Below are positions 60,805 to 64,000 of a DNA stretch of 64,000 nucleotides, one piece after another. A program made the translations under genes and the position numbers. The stretch's first letter is position 1. Every line of letters starts with the position of its first letter. Location: positions 30,799-94,798 of the forward strand of contig CAZUHB010000022.1 of NCBI GenBank assembly GCA_964620445.1, given 5' to 3'. Under the pieces are notes generated by a model. The model searched no databases, was not told the DNA's origin, and was given only the letters and a program-made list of their open reading frames with translations. This DNA is from CAZUHB01 sp964620445. Lineage in GTDB: Bacteria; Planctomycetota; B15-G4; CAYZWU01.

Positions 60805-62298
60805 CTATTTTTTTCGAGCGGAGCCTTTCTTTTTTCCTTTCTTCGTGGAGGCGCGGTTCTTACCGGTCGCGCCCACCACCTTGCGCCGCGAGATCGAGTA
60901 GAGTGCCTGGTCGAGGTCGGCGATCACGTCGTCGGGATGCTCTCCGCCCACGCAGAGCCGGATGAGCTGCGGCGGAATTCCCGCCATCTGGCGGGCTTTT
61001 TCGCCCTGCTGCTGGTGTGTGGAGATCGTGGGGATCGTGGCCACCGTCTTGATGCGGCCCAGGTCGGTGGCGCGCCAGATCCGCTCGAAGGCGTCGAAAA
61101 CCTTGCGCGTGTCCTTGGCCGAACCCTTCACGTGGAACGACATGAGGTGGCCGTAGCGGTTGATCTCGTTGCCCGTTCCGTCATCGGAATCGACGAGCTT
61201 CATGTACCGGCTCGCCAGCTCGTGGAGAGGGTGGGATTCGAGGCCGAGGTAATCGACCTGCGACACCTGGGGGTGCGTTTCGAGGAAGCGCGCCACTGCC
61301 ATCGTGTTCTGGCTGAAGAGGTCGACCTTGGTGCGCAGCGTCTTGATCTCGCCCATGGTGAAGATGGCGTTCATCGGCGCAAGGGCCGGGCCATTGTCGC
61401 GGTAGGGGAGAAACTTGACGTAGCTGGCAAAATCCTCCTTGAAGAGGGGATTGTCGTTCTTGACCTTGGTGGTGATGTTCTTGCGGCTGATCAGGGCGCC
61501 CATCACGCCGTAACCGCTCGCCGTGAGAGTCTTCGTTCCCGACTGCACCACGATATCGGCGCCGTGCTCGATCGGCCGCATGAGCGCCGGAGAGGCCACC
61601 GTGGCGTCGCAGATGAGCGGGATCCCGTGGGAGTGGGCCAGGTCGGCCACCGCCTTGATATCGAAAAAGGCCTGCCCCGGGTTGCTCGGCAGCTCGCCGT
61701 AGAGAAAGCGGGTGTTCTTGTCGATCTTGCGCGCCCACTCGTCGGTGTTGTGGGGCTCCACGACCCAGCGCACCTCGATGCCGCGTTCCTCCATCTTGCG
61801 CACCTGGAACTGCTGGAAAGTCCCACCGTAGACCTGGCATGTGCTCACGAAGTTGATCTTTTCCTCGCCCCGCTTCTTCTGCTTGACGAGAAACGGATCG
61901 ACGGCGCTCGCGATGGCCGACATGCCCGATGCGGTGCACACGCACGAGGTCTCCACGCCGCTTCCATATCCCTCGAGAAGGGCGAGGGTCCACTCCAGGT
62001 AATAGGTCGTGGGATTGGCGATGCGCGTGTAGCACCAGGTGGGAATCAGGTAGGCCAGCCCCGCTTCCATCTCGTCGGCATCACGGTATCCCTGCGACGA
62101 GGAGAGGTAGACCGGTTCGATGACGGCGCCCTGGTTGTTCTCCATCGCTTCCTGCATGGTGTACAGTCCGTGGACAGCGATCGTGTCGAACTTCAGTTTC
62201 ATCGCCTTCTTGATCTGCTTCTGGCGCTCCTTGGCAATCTTGTTTCCGATCGCCACATGGCGGCGGACGCCGGGGCCGTACATCGATAGGTCGCTCAT
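60805..62298 (-). CDS. Cys/Met-metabolism PLP enzyme (O-acylhomoserine sulfhydrylase/cystathionine-lyase-like)
   Basis: There are 497 residues against about 400-430 for the family. The PLP fold-type I signature is present: TRIANPTTYYLEWTLALLEG, CTASGMSAIASAVDPFL, FLYGELPSNPG, PLICDATVASPALMRPIEHG, ADIVVQSGTKTLTASGYGVMG (Schiff-base Lys in GTKT) and RLCVGGEHPDDVIADLDQAL. A ~35-residue basic N-terminal extension and a Lys/Ser-rich C-terminal tail (TGKNRASTKKGKKKGSARKK) are extra. The operon context with homoserine dehydrogenase suggests it uses an O-acylhomoserine to make homocysteine or cystathionine; a lyase role is possible. Its ATG overlaps the regulator gene's stop. Confidence 0.85.
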   Translation of the reverse strand: MSDLSMYGPGVRRHVAIGNKIAKERQKQIKKAMKLKFDTIAVHGLYTMQEAMENNQGAVIEPVYLSSSQGYRDADEMEAGLAYLIPTWCYTRIANPTTYYLEWTLALLEGYGSGVETSCVCTASGMSAIASAVDPFLVKQKKRGEEKINFVSTCQVYGGTFQQFQVRKMEERGIEVRWVVEPHNTDEWARKIDKNTRFLYGELPSNPGQAFFDIKAVADLAHSHGIPLICDATVASPALMRPIEHGADIVVQSGTKTLTASGYGVMGALISRKNITTKVKNDNPLFKEDFASYVKFLPYRDNGPALAPMNAIFTMGEIKTLRTKVDLFSQNTMAVARFLETHPQVSQVDYLGLESHPLHELASRYMKLVDSDDGTGNEINRYGHLMSFHVKGSAKDTRKVFDAFERIWRATDLGRIKTVATIPTISTHQQQGEKARQMAGIPPQLIRLCVGGEHPDDVIADLDQALYSISRRKVVGATGKNRASTKKGKKKGSARKK

Positions 62299-62819
62299 TG
62301 GATCTCCTTGATCTTCGCTCTTGATTTCGTTCTTGCGTTACCGTTGGTGTCTGCGGTGGCCATGTTGTCGAGGGCGAGCTCAGTCGCCTTCTTGATGGTG
62401 GAGAGCACGAACTGGGTGCGGATCTTGCGCACGCCGGGCAAGCGGGTCAGGGTCTTGTGCAGAAAAGACTCGTACTCGGCAATGTCGCCCACCGCGACCT
62501 TGAGGAGGTAGTCCTCCTCGCCCGCCACGTGGTGGCACTCGAGGATCGACGGGCTCTCACGCACCGCCTCGGTGAAGCCATCGATCGTACTCTGCTCGTG
62601 CAGTTCGAGGCTGACCGCCACGAATGCCTGGGTGCCCCGGCCCACAAGGGTTTCGTCAAGAAGGGTGACATACTTCTTGATGACCCCCTTCTCCTCCAGT
62701 TTCTTGACGCGCTCCAGAACAGCAGGCGGACTGAGAGCCACGGCCTGGGCAAGCTGAACATTGGTCACCCGCGCCCGTCCTTGCAGGATCTCGAGAATCT
62801 TTTTGTCTGTACGATCCAT
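62295..62819 (-). CDS. Lrp/AsnC family transcriptional regulator
   Basis: There are 174 residues. The N-terminal winged HTH (TDKKILEILQGRARVTNVQL, LSPPAVLERVKKLEEKGVIK) and C-terminal RAM effector domain (AFVAVSLELHEQSTIDGFTE, VLECHHVAGEEDYLLKVAVG-like) are of normal length, with ~25 extra C-terminal residues. Proteins of this family sense amino acids and form octamers on DNA. It heads the operon with the Cys/Met enzyme and homoserine dehydrogenase, overlapping the former by 4 bases, so it probably controls this operon in response to methionine or a related amino acid. Confidence 0.92.
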   Translation of the reverse strand: MDRTDKKILEILQGRARVTNVQLAQAVALSPPAVLERVKKLEEKGVIKKYVTLLDETLVGRGTQAFVAVSLELHEQSTIDGFTEAVRESPSILECHHVAGEEDYLLKVAVGDIAEYESFLHKTLTRLPGVRKIRTQFVLSTIKKATELALDNMATADTNGNARTKSRAKIKEIQ

Positions 62820-63224
62820 TATTCACCTGTTGATGTTATAGAAAATCGAGAATACTCCTTATTATATTAAGGTATTCCTCGAATAATCAAGAAATCATTA
62901 ACAATAATAACAGATGTGGTTATGTTCCTTCGAAAGTGCTGTGGCAGATTCCGGCCAAGATTGTAATGGGCGCAAGCCGTTAAAATAAAGAAAGTTAGAT
63001 CACAAAATGGATACCGCGGCGGGAAATCCGACCGTGGACCGGATTCGGAACCGGTGGCCGGGTGTACAGCGTTCCGTGAGAATGAACCTCGCACAGACCA
63101 CGTTGAAGAGAGGCAGGTAACAAGGGGTTTGCCATCTCCCTGAGCTCCCGGTATATTTGTGCCTTTCCTGTTGTTTTTTTTCGGTACCGATCCGAACGGA
63201 CCGCATCATCGGAGTTTCACCGCC
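62820..63224. other. Divergent intergenic region between lrp-type gene and methyltransferase
   Basis: No gene is seen in these ~400 bases, which are AT-richer near 62820-63000. It holds the minus-strand operon promoter at 62851-62890. No convincing plus-strand promoter was found. A frame open from 63159 lacks coding character before 63225. Confidence 0.6.
62851..62890 (-). promoter_or_regulatory. Promoter of the lrp-type/Cys-Met/hom operon
   Basis: On the minus strand, TTGATT (62890-62885), an 18-base spacer and a perfect TATAAT (62856-62851), about 30 bases upstream of the regulator ATG. The surrounding AT-rich stretch would suit Lrp-type binding and autoregulation. Confidence 0.62.
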
Positions 63225-63869
63225 GTGAGCGAAGAAGATCACAAGACGAATCCTTGGCTGCACATATCGGCCCGGGACTACGAGGGGCACATGGGGCCCG
63301 AGGGCGTGAACCAGCTCGCCATTCTCGACCGCATCACGGGCGCGGTCTACGAGGAGATCAAACCGCGGCGCATGGCGGTTCTCGGGTGCGGTACCGGGAA
63401 CGGTTTCGGCCATGTCGATCCGGCGATCACCGATCGGTTGGTGGGTGTGGATATCAATTCCGCGTACCTCGAGGTGGCGCGATCGCGTTACCAGAGTCTG
63501 GACGGTATTCTCGAGCTCTGCTGTTACTACGCCGAGAAATGCACCTTCGACCACGCGTCGTTCGATCTGATCCACGCCGCCCTTTTGCTCGAGTACCTCG
63601 ATACGGAACCGATGATCAGCAGGATCACGTCCTGGCTCGCTCCGGGCGGCGTGGCGAGCTTCGTGCTTCAGGAGCCCGACTCCGTAAAAGACCCCGTGGG
63701 CGAGTCCCGGTACGAGAGCCTCAAGAACCTCGCCACGGTGATGAATCTCCTTTCGCCCGAGGTCCTCGGCCGCCTCGCGGCCCGCAACGGTCTGAAGCTG
63801 AAGAAGGAGTGGAGAGAGCTGCTCAAGGACGGCAAGAAATTCTACGTGGGCCAGTTTGTAAAGGAATGA
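63225..63869 (+). CDS. Class I SAM-dependent methyltransferase
   Basis: GTG at 63225 (MSEEDHKTNPWLHISARDYEG) with GGAG at 63211-63214; the frame extends to 63159 without coding character. There are 214 residues. Motif I is MAVLGCGTGNGFGHVD, motif II VGVDINSAYLEVA, then FDLIHAALLLEYLD and ITSWLAPGGVASFVLQEPD. The layout is that of small-molecule or lipid methyltransferases (UbiE/TehB-like); no substrate-specific motif is seen. It lies 4 bases before an M24-peptidase-like gene, so the two may be cotranscribed. Confidence 0.85.
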   Translation: MSEEDHKTNPWLHISARDYEGHMGPEGVNQLAILDRITGAVYEEIKPRRMAVLGCGTGNGFGHVDPAITDRLVGVDINSAYLEVARSRYQSLDGILELCCYYAEKCTFDHASFDLIHAALLLEYLDTEPMISRITSWLAPGGVASFVLQEPDSVKDPVGESRYESLKNLATVMNLLSPEVLGRLAARNGLKLKKEWRELLKDGKKFYVGQFVKE

Positions 63870-63873
63870 CCTC

Positions 63874-64000
63874 ATGATCCGATCCAAGATAGAACAGACA
63901 TTCTCCATTCTCGAGGAGAAGAAGATCGACATGTGGCTGATCTTTGCGCGCGAGACCGAGGCGATGGAGGATCCGGCCATGGAGCTCGTCGTGGGCGCGG
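63874..64000 (+). CDS. M24-family (Xaa-Pro) peptidase-like protein, 3' partial
   Basis: ATG at 63874, 4 bases after the previous stop. The frame is open to the window edge, 42 residues visible. The translated start MIRSKIEQTFSILEEKKIDM followed by WLIFARETEAMEDPAMELVV resembles the N-terminal domain of prolidase-type M24 peptidases (WLxFxRETxxxxDPxxxLxxG). The metal-binding catalytic domain lies outside the window, so this is a family-level guess only. Confidence 0.6.
   Translation, partial: MIRSKIEQTFSILEEKKIDMWLIFARETEAMEDPAMELVVGA

Noticed and set aside
1..64000. CRISPR arrays, rRNA genes, prophage or toxin-antitoxin modules
   Set aside because: Scanned for regular direct repeats with spacers, rRNA-like stretches, integrases and small paired genes; none were seen.

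Overview
The window is chromosomal DNA from a high-GC bacterium. Most genes are GC-rich with few A/T-ending codons. The Wza-type outer-membrane export lipoprotein, Wzx flippase and Wzc-type kinase point to a Gram-negative cell envelope. No marker gene here fixes the phylum. GT-C proteins with TPR tails, GT2-GT4 fusions, two putative sulfotransferases and many unusual domain fusions suggest an uncultured or environmental lineage rather than a well-studied one.

Layout. (1) 1-6360: a tightly packed plus-strand operon of four genes: a secreted or exposed protein with carboxypeptidase-regulatory-like repeats, a thioredoxin-fold/HEAT protein, a TMTC-like GT-C membrane protein with TPRs, and a PIG-V-like GT-C membrane protein. 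(2) 6579-25079: a surface-polysaccharide locus. It holds UDP-HexNAc dehydrogenase and epimerase (UDP-uronic acid supply), a TylF-type methyltransferase, a cytidylyltransferase-like/NeuB/SAF fusion, two radical SAM proteins, a GT2/cytidylyltransferase-like fusion, a polysialyltransferase-like protein, a GT4, an SDR epimerase, Wzx, Wzy and a second methyltransferase. (3) About 25080-28610: a low-GC segment with a PaaK/CapK-like ligase, a truncated IS630 transposase and the first third of a DUF362 gene, whose remainder has normal host composition. (4) 29653-41555: an eight-gene minus-strand operon: Wza, Wzc tyrosine kinase, CpsB-type PHP phosphatase, unknown membrane protein, O-antigen ligase/TPR protein, GT2, formyltransferase-like protein and polysaccharide deacetylase. 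A plus-strand polyprenyl-phosphate glycosylphosphotransferase diverges from it (41989-44118).

(5) 44123-53237: mostly housekeeping metabolism: a small secreted protein with an Asp-rich tail, a 3-hydroxyacyl-CoA dehydrogenase-like protein with a thiolase-like protein, DAHP synthase, a sulfotransferase-like protein, tRNA-Met(CAT) with its own promoter and terminator, a CNNM/CorC-type membrane protein and PepD. (6) 53260-59083: a second sulfotransferase and two divergent GT2-GT4 fusion glycosyltransferases. (7) 59084-59696: a non-coding block with perfect 30-bp and 22-bp inverted repeats. (8) 59697-62819: an Lrp-type regulator, a Cys/Met-metabolism PLP enzyme and homoserine dehydrogenase in one operon. 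A methyltransferase and the start of an M24 peptidase follow on the plus strand to the window edge.

How it fits together (inference): regions 2 and 4 together can encode a Wzx/Wzy-type surface glycan. Precursors are UDP-linked uronic acids and a CMP-nonulosonic-acid-like sugar. The glycosylphosphotransferase would start the repeat unit on the lipid carrier, Wzx/Wzy would flip and polymerise it, and Wza/Wzc/CpsB would control length and export. The most unusual feature is the nonulosonate module: two cytidylyltransferase-like domains are fused to different partners, and each has a different part of the canonical enzyme missing or degenerate.
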